Assembly: GCA_963769945.1 (NCBI GenBank)
Contig: CAVYOA010000016.1
Coordinates: 1 to 64,000, forward strand
Direction: 5' to 3'
DNA: 64,000 bases
From: WHSW01 sp963769945
GTDB taxonomy: Bacteria; Actinomycetota; Thermoleophilia; Solirubrobacterales; 70-9
The notes under the pieces are model-generated. The model searched no databases. It saw nothing but the letters and a program-made list of their open reading frames with translations, and was not told the DNA's origin. Both the position numbers and the translations under genes were made by a program. Shown piece after piece: positions 10,113 to 19,055 of this stretch; within the stretch, counting starts at the first letter, position 1; each line of letters opens with the position of its first letter.

Positions 10113-11486
10113 GCGGATGCCGGCAGATCGAGCCAGACGTCGGCGCCGCGGGGGTCGAGGTTGCGGGCATGGGCGCTGCCGCCGTGCGCGTGCGCGACCG
10201 CCTCGACGATTGCCAGGCCGAGCCCGGTGCCACCCCGCGCCCGGGCGAGGTCGGCGCGGCTGAAGCGATCGAAGGCGGCCCCGATGAACTCCGGCGGGAA
10301 CCCGCCTCCCTCGTCACTGACATGAAGCTCGATCCGGCCTGCGTCAACCCGGGACCACAGCCGCACAGTGCCGTCGCCATGGCACAGCGCGTTATCGACC
10401 AGGTTGGTCAAGGCCTGCTCGATCCGCAACCGGTCGGCATCGATCCGCTCGCTGCCTGAACCCGGTTCGGCGATCACGTTGCGGCCGCCGCCCTTTGCCG
10501 CCGCATCGAAGCGGCGCACCGTTTCCGCGAGGAGCTCAGCTACGACGACCGGCTCACGGCGTGCAGCACCGTCAGCGTGCTCGGAGCGAGCGACGACCAG
10601 TAGGTCCTCGGCTAGGCGGATCACCCTGTCGATCTCCTCGAGTGCCGGAGCCGATCGCCGCGCGCAGCTCCGCCTCGTCCTTTGCCTGGCGCAGGGCAAG
10701 CTCGAGCTCGACCCGGTGCAGTGCCAATGGCGTTCGCAGCTCATGGCTGGCGTCGTCGACGAAGCGGCGCTCGCGCTCGAGCGCAAGCTCGAGACGGCCG
10801 AGCATTGCGTTGAGCGTTTCGCCGAGGCGCGAGAGCTCGTCTTTAGCCTCGGCCACCGGCAGGCGTTCGTCGGGATCCGTGGTCGAGATCTCGGCGGCGC
10901 GACGGCGCATCGCCTCGACCGGTCGCAAGGCGGCGGCGGTTGCCGCGTACCCGGCGAGTGAGGCGAGCAAGAGCGCGATTGGGCCACCGATCAGCAGCAG
11001 CGTCGCCAGGTTCGAAAGCGCCTCATCGCGATCTTCGAGCGAGGCGCCGACGATCGCGATCAGCGGCCGGCTCGCAGAGTCGACAGGCAGGGCGAGAAAT
11101 CGAGCACCGCCATCGATGCCGGCGAGCGATTCGCGCTCGGCGAACACCGGCCCGGCGCCGGCGCGCTCGAGCTCGGTGGAGTCGAGCAGCGGGCGCTCGT
11201 CGAGCTGCGGTGTGGAGGCGATGACCGCGCCGGCGGGGGTGAGGATCTGGGCGAAGCTCTCCTCGAGATCGATCGTGCCGGCGTCGCCCTCGAGCGACGG
11301 CGTCCCAGCCGAGCTTTCGATCAAGGCCGAGAATTCGCTCGCACGGGCTCCGATCCCGAGGTCGAGCGATTCGTCGAGCTGATCGCCCAGGCGGAGATAG
11401 AGAAAGAGGCCGACCGCCGTCAGCACGACGGCCATGACCAGGGCGAAGGCGAGCGTGACCTTGATCCGGATCGGGATCCGGCTCAT
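10109..11486 (-). CDS. sensor histidine kinase (HisKA type), frameshifted
   Basis: Membrane sensor kinase of about 458 aa after repair. An N-terminal TM segment (VTLAFALVMAVVLTAVGLFL) is followed by an extracytoplasmic sensor of about 140 aa, a second TM (LATLLLIGGPIALLLASLAGY), HAMP, and the H-box DDASHELRTPL. The frame then shifts near 10650. The N-box (ALTNLVDNALCHG), G1 (SDEGGGFPPEF), F-box (FDRFSRA) and G2 (GGTGLGLAIV) follow in the second frame. Its ATG overlaps the TGA of the response regulator, so the pair forms one unit. The signal is unknown. Confidence 0.85.
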
Positions 11487-12164
11487 GCGACGGAGTCCTC
11501 GCGCAGTCGGTAACCGGCGCCGCGAATCGTCTCGATCGACGCGGTCCCGAACGGCTTGTCGATCTTCTGGCGCAGGAAGCGGACATAGGAATCGACGATG
11601 TTGGAGCGATTCTCGTAGTCGTAGCTCCATGCGTGCTCGAGCAGGGCATAGCGCGACAGCACATCCCCGGGTCGGCGCATGAAGGTTTCCAGCAGGGCGA
11701 ATTCCTTCGCCGAGAGCGCGATCTCGGTTTCGCCGCGCCAGACTCGGCGCGTGGCGGGATCGAGGCGCAGGTCGCCGCTGACGAGCTCGGTCGGGCGCTC
11801 TGACCGGGCCCCGGCGCACGAGCGCTCGCAGGCGCGCCAGCAGCTCGGCGTAGGAGAAAGGCTTGGTCAGGTAATCGTCGGCGCCGCCGTCGAGGCCGGC
11901 GACTCGGTCGCGTACCGCGTCGCGAGCGGTCAGCATCAGGATCGGCGCCCAGACGCCGTCGTCGCGCAGCCGCCGGCAGACCTCGAACCCATCGAGCCCG
12001 GGGAGCATCACGTCGAGGACGATCGCGTCGTAGTCGGTCGAGCCCGCCATCCACAGCGCGTCCTCGCCCTTGACCGCGACGTCGGCCGAGAGCCCGTCGC
12101 CGACGAGGCCACGCCTGATCAGCGCCGCCATCTTGACCTCGTCCTCAACGATCAGCACGCGCAT
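11483..12164 (-). CDS. OmpR-family response regulator, frameshifted
   Basis: Two-domain response regulator of about 227 aa. The receiver (MRVLIVEDEVKMAALI, phospho-acceptor VLDVMLPGLDG, conserved Lys in YLTKPF) runs to about residue 118. A single-base shift near 11815 then changes frame. The winged-helix effector (LSAKEFALLETFM, PGDVLSRYALLEHAW, RSNIVDSYVRFLRQKI, IRGAGYRL) is intact to the stop. Because of this shift the receiver reads through in frame into the kinase gene, giving a false regulator-kinase fusion. It is the promoter-proximal gene of the pair. Its target genes are unknown. Confidence 0.87.
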
Positions 12165-12223
12165 CGAACCAAGCCTACGACCAAAGATGAAAGCCCGATG
12201 AAAGCTCTCGGCGCCCGGCGGGC

Positions 12224-12926
12224 TTAGATCAGGCCGGCGAGGATGTGCTCGGTGCCGCGGATGTGCTGGCGCATGAGGCTCGCTGCGCCGGCGGCGTCAC
12301 CTCCGCGTAGAAGCTCGACCAGCTCGCGATGCTGGGCGTTGGATTGAGCGAGCACCTCCTCGGGGTGGGCGATCAGCGAGAGCAGACGACTGACCTGGCC
12401 CTGTGCTTCGGTCATCTCGGCGACCAGGCGCGGCGAGCGCGCCGCCTCGGCGACGCCGATGTGAAAGCGGATGTCGGCGCGGCGGTACTCGGCGAAGTCG
12501 GCTGGCGAGCGCATCCGTTCGACGAGCTCGTCAAGGGCGTCAAGATCCGTCAGGCTCGCAGCGCTCAGCCGCCAGGGTCACGGCGCCGAGCTCGACCGCC
12601 ACGCGCTGGTCGAGGACCGCCCATGCATCACCACCGAGCGGTTCCTCAGCGCCCAGCAGTGGCGGGCGTTCGGCGACGAAGGTGCCGCCGGTGCGCCCGC
12701 GCGTCGAGGTCAGATGCCCCGACTGGACCAGCGTCGTCAATGCCTGGCGCAGGGTCGAGCGCGAGATGCTCAGTTCCTCGGCGAGCTGGCGCTCAGGCGG
12801 CAGCTGGCTCCCGGGTGCGAGCAAACCGATGCGAATCGCGGTTCCCAGGCGCTCGACCGTTTCCTCGAACGTGGTCGGAGCTCGAACCGGCTTGAACACG
12901 CCTTCGACTGCCACGTCGCGCTTCAC
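12224..12926 (-). CDS. FadR-type GntR transcriptional regulator, frameshifted
   Basis: GntR regulator of the FadR subfamily, about 233 aa after repair. The N-terminal winged helix reads TAIRIGLLAPGSQLPPERQL then AEELSISRSTLRQALTTL. The C-terminal all-helical FCD domain (FHIGVAEAARSPRLVAEM, NAQHRELVELLRGGDA, MRQHI) is in another frame after a break near 12540. GTG 12926 (VKRDVAVEGVF) is a plausible start and an ATG at 12956 is the alternative. FCD regulators usually respond to small carboxylic acids or amino acids. No operator was recognised and the target could be the nearby catabolic locus, but nothing shows it. Confidence 0.82.
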
Positions 12927-12987
12927 GCGATCACCGTAACGCCGTCGCGGCTGCATTCAAAACGACAACGCGACCAGTGGCGATGAG

Positions 12988-13632
12988 TTAGCCGAGGGCC
13001 GCCCGGATCTCCGCCATCGCCTGCTCGTTGTCGACGAAGTGCACACCCGTCATCCCCAGGGCGCGAGCGGTGTCGACGTTGATGAGGATGTCGTCGACGA
13101 AGAGGCAATCCTCGGCATCGATCGCCGCTCCGAGCCGCGAGACCGTGAGCTCGTAGATCTCAGCATCGGGCTTTCGCATGCCGACAAAGGCCGAGTCGAT
13201 GACGAGCTCGAAGATCTCGTCGACCGGCAGCATCGAGCGCCACAGCGGCTCCCACTCGCGCACGTTGTTGGTCAACATCGCCATTCGGATGCCGCTGCGG
13301 CCGGTCTCGCGCATCAGCTCGATCATCTCCTCGTTTGGCTGCAGCGCCTCGAAGTAGATCTCGTTGAAGCGATGCATCTCAGGGACGTGGCCGAGCTCGG
13401 GCACCAGTGCTGCGCGCACCTGCTCGAGGAAGTGCGCCTCGGTCATCAGCCCCTTCTCGAGCTCGAACAGCGGGTGGGCGCCGTCACGCTCGGCGATCGA
13501 CTGCATCGCGCGCCCAAGCGCCCCAGCCGAGATCCCAGTCTGGTCTTGAAAGGCAGCGAACGATTGCATCAAGGGCGTCGTCAGCACACCGCCGAAATCG
13601 CAGATCACCGCCTTGATCTGCCTGCCCGCCAT
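12988..13632 (-). CDS. HAD-superfamily hydrolase
   Basis: A 214-aa HAD-IA-like phosphatase/dehalogenase-fold protein. Motif I is CDFGGVLT with Asp12. The second Asp of DxD is replaced by Gly, as in the epoxide-hydrolase N-terminal/HAD-IA subgroup. Motif II is MLTNN, the Lys of motif III lies in MRKPDAEIY, and motif IV is LFVDDILIN. The ATG overlaps the stop of the 173-aa upstream gene, so it is the third gene of an fxsA-hypothetical-HAD unit. Substrate unknown. Confidence 0.85.
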   Translation of the reverse strand: MAGRQIKAVICDFGGVLTTPLMQSFAAFQDQTGISAGALGRAMQSIAERDGAHPLFELEKGLMTEAHFLEQVRAALVPELGHVPEMHRFNEIYFEALQPNEEMIELMRETGRSGIRMAMLTNNVREWEPLWRSMLPVDEIFELVIDSAFVGMRKPDAEIYELTVSRLGAAIDAEDCLFVDDILINVDTARALGMTGVHFVDNEQAMAEIRAALG

Positions 13633-14153
13633 CAGGAGAGGTGCGGGCTGAGGACGTCGAGGCGACCCGCGCCGGAGTCGCCCGACGAGCGCAGCGCGAA
13701 GACCGCCGTGAGCCGCTCGACGTCGCCCTCGCGAGTGCTCTCGACTGCGGTCGCATCACCGGCCACGCGGATCGCCATTGCGTCTGCACGAAAGAGCTCG
13801 AGGCCGAGACGGCGTGGCAGCCGGTCGGGCCCGTACTCGAGTGAGAACAGCGCCTCGTCGAGCTGCTCGAAGCCCTCGCCGTCGCCGATCGCGCCCGCAA
13901 CCAGGTCGTTGCCATGGCCATCGGCGCCGGCGGGGCGGATCGCGGCGATCGCAAGTAGCCGATCGTCGCCGAGGCGCGCTGAAACCACGCGGATGGCGTC
14001 GATCACGGCCCAGTCAAGCTCGCCGCCGAGCCTCCACCCGGGCTCGGTCGAGGCGTCTGCGCCGGCGAGGGCGGCGAGGTCATCAGCATCCCACTCGAAG
14101 CGCAGGCTCTCTCCGTCAGGCCCCTGGAACTCGAGCCCGACGACCTCACTCAC
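13632..14153 (-). CDS. hypothetical protein
   Basis: A 173-aa soluble, acidic protein with no signal peptide, membrane segment or motif I recognise. It is flanked by overlaps: 8 bp with the fxsA-like gene upstream and 1 bp with the HAD gene downstream. It is therefore almost certainly translated as part of that unit. Codon use looks like the neighbours. Confidence 0.75.
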   Translation of the reverse strand: MSEVVGLEFQGPDGESLRFEWDADDLAALAGADASTEPGWRLGGELDWAVIDAIRVVSARLGDDRLLAIAAIRPAGADGHGNDLVAGAIGDGEGFEQLDEALFSLEYGPDRLPRRLGLELFRADAMAIRVAGDATAVESTREGDVERLTAVFALRSSGDSGAGRLDVLSPHLS

Positions 14154-14670
14154 CGCGGCCTCCCGGAGGAAGCTCGTCCGCGGATTGGGTCACTTCCTGG
14201 GCGCTGCCCTCGTAGTCATAGCCGCGGTTAGGCGAGCGCGGCCTCGGTCCTGAGCCCGGCCCGCCCGGCCCGCCACGGCCGCCGCCGCCGAGAACGGTCC
14301 AGCCAAAGGAGACGCGGTTTCGCGCCAGGCGCGCGGCAACCGATCGCATCAACGCCCGGGTCGGCGGGATCAAGAGGGCGAAGCCGAAGAAATCGGTGAT
14401 GAAGCCGGGCGCCAGCAGCAGAGCGCCGCCGACGATGATCATCGCCCCATCGAAGGTCTCGCGGGCCGGGACGCGGCCGTTCGAGAGGGCGCGATTGAAG
14501 CGCATCCACGCGGTGCGACCCTGAGAGCGAGCGAGCGCGGCGCCGACGAAGCCGTCAACCAGCAGGATCGCCAGCGTCGGCAGGATCCCGATCGCCTGGC
14601 CGACCTGGATGATCACGTAGAGCTCGGCGATCGGCAGGGCGATGAAGAGGATCAGAAGAAACAGCGGCAT
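14146..14670 (-). CDS. fxsA: FxsA-family membrane protein
   Basis: A 174-aa small membrane protein of the FxsA family (known in E. coli for suppressing phage T7 exclusion). The N-terminus is a hydrophobic hairpin (LFLLILFIALPIAELYVIIQ, GILPTLAILLVDGFVGAAL), followed by the characteristic ARSQGRTAW stretch, and then GGALLLAPGFITDFFGFALL. The C-terminal 50 residues are Gly/Pro-rich and polar. It is the first gene of a three-gene unit. Its function in this organism is unknown. Confidence 0.88.
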   Translation of the reverse strand: MPLFLLILFIALPIAELYVIIQVGQAIGILPTLAILLVDGFVGAALARSQGRTAWMRFNRALSNGRVPARETFDGAMIIVGGALLLAPGFITDFFGFALLIPPTRALMRSVAARLARNRVSFGWTVLGGGGRGGPGGPGSGPRPRSPNRGYDYEGSAQEVTQSADELPPGGRGE

Positions 14671-14803
14671 CGGATGGAGCGTACGAAACGGGCTGGTTGA
14701 TAGTCCGCGACGCAGGGCTGAACCGTTTTCGCGCCCATCGGCGTCAAAACTGTTCAGTTGTTCGAGTGCCCATCGCTCGAAGGCCGTCTTCTAAGATGAC
14801 GGC

Positions 14804-15100
14804 ATGCCCACTGAAGAGGATGTCTACGAGGCGCTCGAAGAGGTGATCGACCCCGAGCTCGGGCTCGACTTCGTCTCGCTCGGCCTCGTCTACGACGTAG
14901 AGGTCGAGGAGTCCGAGGTGTTCGTCACCTTCACCCTGACCACGCCTGCCTGCCCGATCGGCCCCCAGGTCTCCGAGCAGATGCGCGAGTTCGTCGGCGA
15001 CCTCGAAGGCGTCGACAAGGTGCACCCGAAGATGATCTTCGACCCGCCCTGGTCCCCGGAGATGATGTCCGAGGACGCCAAGTTCGCTCTCGGGTTCTGA
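14804..15100 (+). CDS. MIP18/DUF59 family Fe-S assembly factor (SufT-like)
   Basis: A 98-aa single-domain DUF59/MIP18 protein. Residues DVYEALEEVIDPELG and the TTPACPIG loop with Cys50 match SufT/PaaD-like factors that help mature Fe-S proteins. In many actinomycetes sufT closes the suf operon. Here it stands alone about 20 kb from the suf genes in this window. The ATG at 14804 follows a 133-bp gap in which I see no clear promoter. Confidence 0.88.
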   Translation: MPTEEDVYEALEEVIDPELGLDFVSLGLVYDVEVEESEVFVTFTLTTPACPIGPQVSEQMREFVGDLEGVDKVHPKMIFDPPWSPEMMSEDAKFALGF

Positions 15101-15131
15101 GCTCGGTCAGCTAGTCGGGCGCCGGGTGGGC

Positions 15132-16187
15132 TTAGGGTCGAGACCTGTCGTAGCCCAATCGCTCCAGCCACGGGCCCATGATCTCATCCGCTACCTGCTG
15201 TTCGGCGCTGGTCAGATTCTGCTGCCAGAGCCCCGGTGTCGCGGCCCGTGCGATCGAGTACGCACCTCGCTGGTCCTCGGGGATCAGCTCGAATGAGTTC
15301 GCGCGAACCGTCGCCTCCGCCCAGGCCGGCTCGCGGCCCAGCTCGAGCCAGTCGCTGAGCGCCGTGACCTCGGCGAGAGGGTCGTCGAGCAGGTCCTCGT
15401 AGCGCAGGCGGCGGCGACGATCGGGCGCGTGAGAGCTCCACGCCTTGAGCACCGAGTTCGCGCGCCTCGCCCACAGGAACGACATCCGCCGAACGAAGTC
15501 GAGCCGTTCGCCGGCCGACTCGAACTTCGCGCCCTCGCGGGCGGCGACCCAGCCGTCCGGCGCATAGGCGTGGATGTGGGAGTCGACCACGTCGCGGCCG
15601 TCGCGGACCAGGTAAAGCAGCCGCGACCTCGGCAGCAGGGCCGAGGTCGCATGAGCACCGTGTGACGCATTCGGATCCTTGATCAGCAAGACCGGGCTCA
15701 CGAGCCCGTCGAGATCCCGCGCAAGCTCGGCCTGAGCCTGAAGTCGGGAGAGGATCAGTTCGCGCAAGCGCGGGCGCCAAGCGTCTTCCCAGTCCGAGGA
15801 GAGGAAGTAGCTCGTCCCCGACGCAGCGCCGGCCTGGCCGTTGAAGGTGTATGCCTCGGGGTCCTGGTCGGTGGACTCGCGCAGATTCGTGACGATCCAC
15901 TGCGGTGCGAGATGGCTCGCGAAGTGCGGTTCGTTGATCGGCAGCACAGGCCTTCCGGACGCCACACCGGTTTCCGCGAGAGCGCGGTAGCCAACGCGCT
16001 CGACGTGAGACGGTTCCAGCGGGTAGGTCAACAGGCGCAGCAGCCAGGTGCTGCCCGAGCGTCCGCTGCCGTAGATCCAACATAGGCGCGACTCGAGATC
16101 GTCAGGGTCAGAGCCCCCGCCGTAGCCGAGCCCGCCCGTGATTGCGTTTCGAGCCCGGGCAAGCCGCTGTGACCACGCCGGTCTCAC
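15132..16187 (-). CDS. sulfotransferase family protein
   Basis: A protein of about 351 aa of the PAPS-dependent sulfotransferase fold. A 5'-phosphosulfate-binding-type loop YGSGRSGSTWLL lies at residues 39-50, and a 3'-phosphate-binding-type segment LYLVRDGRDVVDSHIHAY lies near residue 180. Such proteins in bacteria sulfate lipids, glycans or small molecules. GTG 16187 is the preferred start. Starting upstream, as far as 16388, would add low-complexity Arg/Ser-rich sequence that overlaps the Fur promoter and coding region on the other strand. No signal peptide is visible. Confidence 0.75.
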   Translation of the reverse strand: MRPAWSQRLARARNAITGGLGYGGGSDPDDLESRLCWIYGSGRSGSTWLLRLLTYPLEPSHVERVGYRALAETGVASGRPVLPINEPHFASHLAPQWIVTNLRESTDQDPEAYTFNGQAGAASGTSYFLSSDWEDAWRPRLRELILSRLQAQAELARDLDGLVSPVLLIKDPNASHGAHATSALLPRSRLLYLVRDGRDVVDSHIHAYAPDGWVAAREGAKFESAGERLDFVRRMSFLWARRANSVLKAWSSHAPDRRRRLRYEDLLDDPLAEVTALSDWLELGREPAWAEATVRANSFELIPEDQRGAYSIARAATPGLWQQNLTSAEQQVADEIMGPWLERLGYDRSRP

Positions 16188-16234
16188 GCCGATCAGTATT
16201 CCCGACCCGCAGAGACCTCGATCGCTCCGTCCTC

Positions 16235-16263
16235 TTGCATTAGCGCCGTAACTGCGAAATAGT
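16235..16263 (+). promoter_or_regulatory. possible promoter of the Fur-NicO-His-rich unit
   Basis: TTGCAT (16235-16240) and AATAGT (16258-16263) are 17 bp apart. This is a modest match to -35/-10 elements. It would start transcription within the palindrome just downstream, so a bound repressor would block it. Confidence 0.35.
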
Positions 16264-16265
16264 CG

Positions 16266-16290
16266 TGATTGCGAGTCGTACTCGCAATCA
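16266..16290. promoter_or_regulatory. perfect 11-3-11 palindrome, likely operator of the Fur-family regulator
   Basis: TGATTGCGAGT (16266-16276) and its exact complement ACTCGCAATCA (16280-16290) flank a CGT spacer. The site ends one base before the ATG at 16292. The TTGC-N11-GCAA core recalls the TTGC/GCAA half-sites described for the nickel regulator Nur. Autoregulation by the adjacent Fur-type protein is the simplest reading, but it is inference. Confidence 0.7.
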
Positions 16291-16291
16291 G

Positions 16292-16771
16292 ATGACCGTT
16301 GCGCACACCGGAGCCCGCCTCGACGCCGCTGACTCAGATCAGGCGATGGCGCTGCTGCGTCAGCACGGGATGCGAGTGTCGGCCGCAAGGCGGCTGGTAA
16401 TCGAGGCCCTGTTCGCAGCCAAAGAGCCGGTGTCGGCCGAGCAGATCGCCGACGGACTCGGCGGGCGCCTACCGGGCTCGGACATCACCTCGGTCTATCG
16501 CAACCTCGAGACGCTCGAGCGGGTTGGCCTCATCCGCCACTTTCACGCCGGCCACGGGCCTGGCCTGTACGCACCTGCCGTGCGCGACAGCCAGGAGCAT
16601 CTCGTCTGCGAAGTTTGCGGCGAAGCGACGACTGTCGATGCAGGCGAGCTTGAGCCCGCCCGCGAGCTGATCCATCAGCGCTTCGGCTTCGAGGCGCGCT
16701 TCTCACACTTCCCGATCGTCGGTCGTTGCCGGCGCTGTGCGGCCGACGACAAGACCCACCACCGGAGGTAG
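16292..16771 (+). CDS. Fur-family metalloregulator (Nur/Zur/Fur type)
   Basis: A 159-aa Fur-family repressor. The winged helix includes LRQHGMRVSAARRLVIEAL and the recognition region DITSVYRNLETLERVGLI. The dimerisation part has two CxxC pairs (Cys106/109 and Cys146/149) and His85/His88, consistent with a structural zinc and a sensory metal site. I chose ATG 16292 because the alternative GTG at 16265 lies inside a perfect palindrome that is better explained as the operator. The gene is followed after 2 bp by a NiCoT/UreH-type transporter and then a His-rich protein. Nickel, or perhaps cobalt or zinc, is therefore the likely effector. Confidence 0.88.
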   Translation: MTVAHTGARLDAADSDQAMALLRQHGMRVSAARRLVIEALFAAKEPVSAEQIADGLGGRLPGSDITSVYRNLETLERVGLIRHFHAGHGPGLYAPAVRDSQEHLVCEVCGEATTVDAGELEPARELIHQRFGFEARFSHFPIVGRCRRCAADDKTHHRR

Positions 16772-16773
16772 AC

Positions 16774-17548
16774 ATGGCAGGTATCGATTTCGAGTTCCTC
16801 TTTCGCCCGGTCGAGGAGCTCGACGCGTGGCTTACCGGCCTCTTTGACGGCGCGCCACTGCTGGTCGCGCTCGGGATCGCCTTCGTGCTCGGCCTGCGCC
16901 ACGCGTCCGACCCCGATCACCTCGTCGCCGTTACGGCTCTGGTCGCCGCCGACGACGGCGATGCGAGATCCGCGGCCCGCCTCGGCGCCTGGTGGGGGTT
17001 GGGTCATGCCGCCGCCCTCGTCGCGCTCGGGGTGCCGCTGATCATCTTCAAGTCACAACTGCCTGCCTGGCTCGAATCCGGAGCCGAGATGGCGATCGGG
17101 ATCGTCATCGTCGTGCTTGGCGGGGCGTGTGCTGTGGAAATGGTTTCGCGGCGACTTCCGGGCCGGCGCGCACTCGCATCAGCCTGCAGCCCAAGGCGCC
17201 GGGGCGCACAGGCCGCACGTACACCTGCGCGAAGGCGAGCACGTTGAGCACCGCCACGATCAGATCCGCACCCCGCGCCAAGCCTTCGGCATCGGGCTTC
17301 TGCACGGTCTTGCCGGCACCGGCGCCGTGGTGCTGTTGTTGCTTGCGGCACTGCCGACGCAGCTCGAAGCCGGCCTCGCACTGGCGGTGTTCGCGCCGAT
17401 GTCGATCGTCTCGATGGCGCTCTGCACCGCGGCATTCGGCTGGGTGCTGACGCGGCCCATGATCGAGCCCCTCTATCGCAGCGTGTTGATCCCGGTGCTC
17501 GGGGTATTCGGGGTTACGTTCGGACTCTGGTACACCGGGCTGGTCTAA
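16774..17548 (+). CDS. nickel/cobalt transporter, NicO/UreH-like, frameshifted
   Basis: Polytopic membrane protein of about 257 aa after repair. Residues 42-49 are RHASDPDH, the His/Asp signature of HoxN/NicO-type Ni/Co permeases in the second transmembrane helix. A second His motif GIGLLHGLAGTGA opens the C-terminal half. A frame shift near 17120 separates the two halves, and a His-containing cytoplasmic loop follows it. GGAGG (16764-16768) precedes ATG 16774. The gene is 2 bp after the Fur-type regulator and is presumably under its control. Confidence 0.85.
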
Positions 17549-17572
17549 ATACTTTCGGAGCAAGGAGCAACG

Positions 17573-17818
17573 GTGAACGAGCACACTGACGAACACGACC
17601 ACGGCGACGATGCGCATAGCCACGAGCATTCCCACGGCGACGTCACCCACACCCACGAGCATTCAGATCACGAGCACGAGCATGTCGAGCATGAGCACGA
17701 GCATTCTCACGGCGACGTCACGCACTCACATCCGCACGCACATCAGGCCGATCACGACCACGACTCAGACGCGCACGAGCACGAGCACGACGAGGAGACC
17801 GCGCCTGCACAGCAGTAG
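17573..17818 (+). CDS. histidine-rich metal-binding protein
   Basis: An 81-aa protein with 26 His plus many Asp and Glu, and no Cys. It contains two near-identical blocks (EHSHGDVTHTHEH at residues 18-30 and EHSHGDVTHSHPH at 43-55), so it grew by duplication. The start is GTG 17573 behind an AAGGAG ribosome site. It lies 25 bp after the NicO-type transporter and likely serves as a cytoplasmic nickel/cobalt/zinc buffer or chaperone, like Hpn or HypB His-tracts. There is no signal peptide. The metal is inferred from the operon. Confidence 0.85.
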   Translation: MNEHTDEHDHGDDAHSHEHSHGDVTHTHEHSDHEHEHVEHEHEHSHGDVTHSHPHAHQADHDHDSDAHEHEHDEETAPAQQ

Positions 17819-17841
17819 TCGCGCCGGCGCATCGCCGTGGA

Positions 17842-18743
17842 TCAGGCCGCGGCCGGCTCCTCCTCGAAACGCTCGGCGGCGCTGACCGGCGCCGGCGTCA
17901 GCGCCGCCGCGACGATCACGAGCGCGAAGGCGCTCACTCGCACGACGACGCCGAGCGCGGTGTCGGGAAACGGCTCCTCGAAGACCACCGGCCCAGCGGC
18001 GATCGTGAGTGCGTTGGCTGCGACGGAGGTGATCGCGATCACCGGCACCGCCTTGCCGATCTGCAGGCTGCGCGCCGAGACCACCAGCCCGGCCGCGGAA
18101 CCCAACACGATTACGAGGGCCAGCGGACTGAACAGGATCGCGAACGCGCCGACCTCGCCGAGCTCGCCCGATAGCGCCTTGATCGCGGTATCCGACGCTG
18201 CCCAGAAGAGGCCCGCCGAAGCGCCGAGCATGACGCCTTCGCGGAGGCTGTCGCGCGCGAGTGTCGCAACTACGACGGCGGCCCCCGAGACGACGATCAG
18301 GTAGACGACGATTCGGGTGGTCTCGTAGTCGGAGTGGGCCTCGTCGCCGGTGCCCTCGAGCGTCGCGGCGAGAAAGGCGAGGCCGAGCGCGGCCAGTGCG
18401 ACCCCGACCCACTCGCGGCGGCTGACCTGATGGGCGAACAGCCGATCCGCGGTGACTGTGAGCAGAACGAGCCCACCGGCGATCACCGATTGCACCAGCG
18501 AGATCGGAGCCAGCGCAAGGGCGCCGACGTGAAAGCCCCAACCCGCCATCGCGACGACGATCCCGAGCGTGTACCAGGGTGAGCGAAAAAGAGCGAGCGA
18601 GGTGCGGATCGGCCGGCGCATTTCGACTTCGGGCGACTCGACGGCGCCGCGATGCTTGTAGAGGAAGCCGAGCACCGACGCGAACGCGGTCGCCAGCGCG
18701 AGCAGCAGGCCGATCTGGACCGAGAGGCTCAGCGTTCGCTCAG
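17842..18743 (-). CDS. EamA/DMT-family transporter (start uncertain)
   Basis: Membrane protein with about ten TM segments and an internal repeat typical of the drug/metabolite transporter superfamily (YTLGIVVAMAGWGFHVGALA, PISLVQSVIAGGLVLLTV). The furthest-downstream start, GTG 18675, would cut off the first TM helix. The frame continues upstream through VQIGLLLALATAFASVLG without an ATG, so a non-ATG start near 18740, touching the stop of the 81-aa gene, is likely. The 5' boundary given is therefore approximate. Substrate unknown. It converges on the His-rich protein gene. Confidence 0.75.
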
Positions 18744-18985
18744 GCCGCTGCGCCAGGCGGAGGATCTGGCTCGTCGTGCTGCGACGGCTCGGCGGGCTCG
18801 AGCTCGCGATCGAGCTGAATTGCGCGAATCGCGTGCTGGTCGGGAAGCTTTGCCAGCACCTCCTGAATGATCACGTGGATCTGATGCTCGTCGCGCCCGA
18901 AGTCGTCGAGCAGGCTGTGAAGCGCCGTGTGCGTGATCTTCAGCTGCGCCGGAGTCAGCTCGAGGTGATAGTTGATCGACTCCAC
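18740..18985 (-). CDS. hypothetical protein
   Basis: An 81-aa soluble protein. The N-terminal 55 residues are predicted helical (LTPAQLKITHTALHSLLDDF) and the tail is Pro/Asp/Glu-rich. No family recognised. It sits directly before the DMT transporter on the same strand, with touching ends. Confidence 0.6.
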   Translation of the reverse strand: MESINYHLELTPAQLKITHTALHSLLDDFGRDEHQIHVIIQEVLAKLPDQHAIRAIQLDRELEPAEPSQHDEPDPPPGAAA

Positions 18986-19055
18986 CGGGCGATCTTAGAA
19001 CCGCCGCAGCCGTTTAGCTGGTTGCTTGCGAAGTGGGGCGAGCTGGCGCTCTAGC

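Noticed and set aside
10572..12164. A 530-aa open frame that looks like a fused response regulator-histidine kinase
   Set aside because: A single-base break near 11815 makes the receiver read through. The proper winged-helix effector is intact in another frame down to 11483 and the kinase has its own ATG at 11486.
14671..14803. Gap searched for a riboswitch or strong promoter before the SufT-like gene
   Set aside because: No convincing -35/-10 pair or conserved structure was found.
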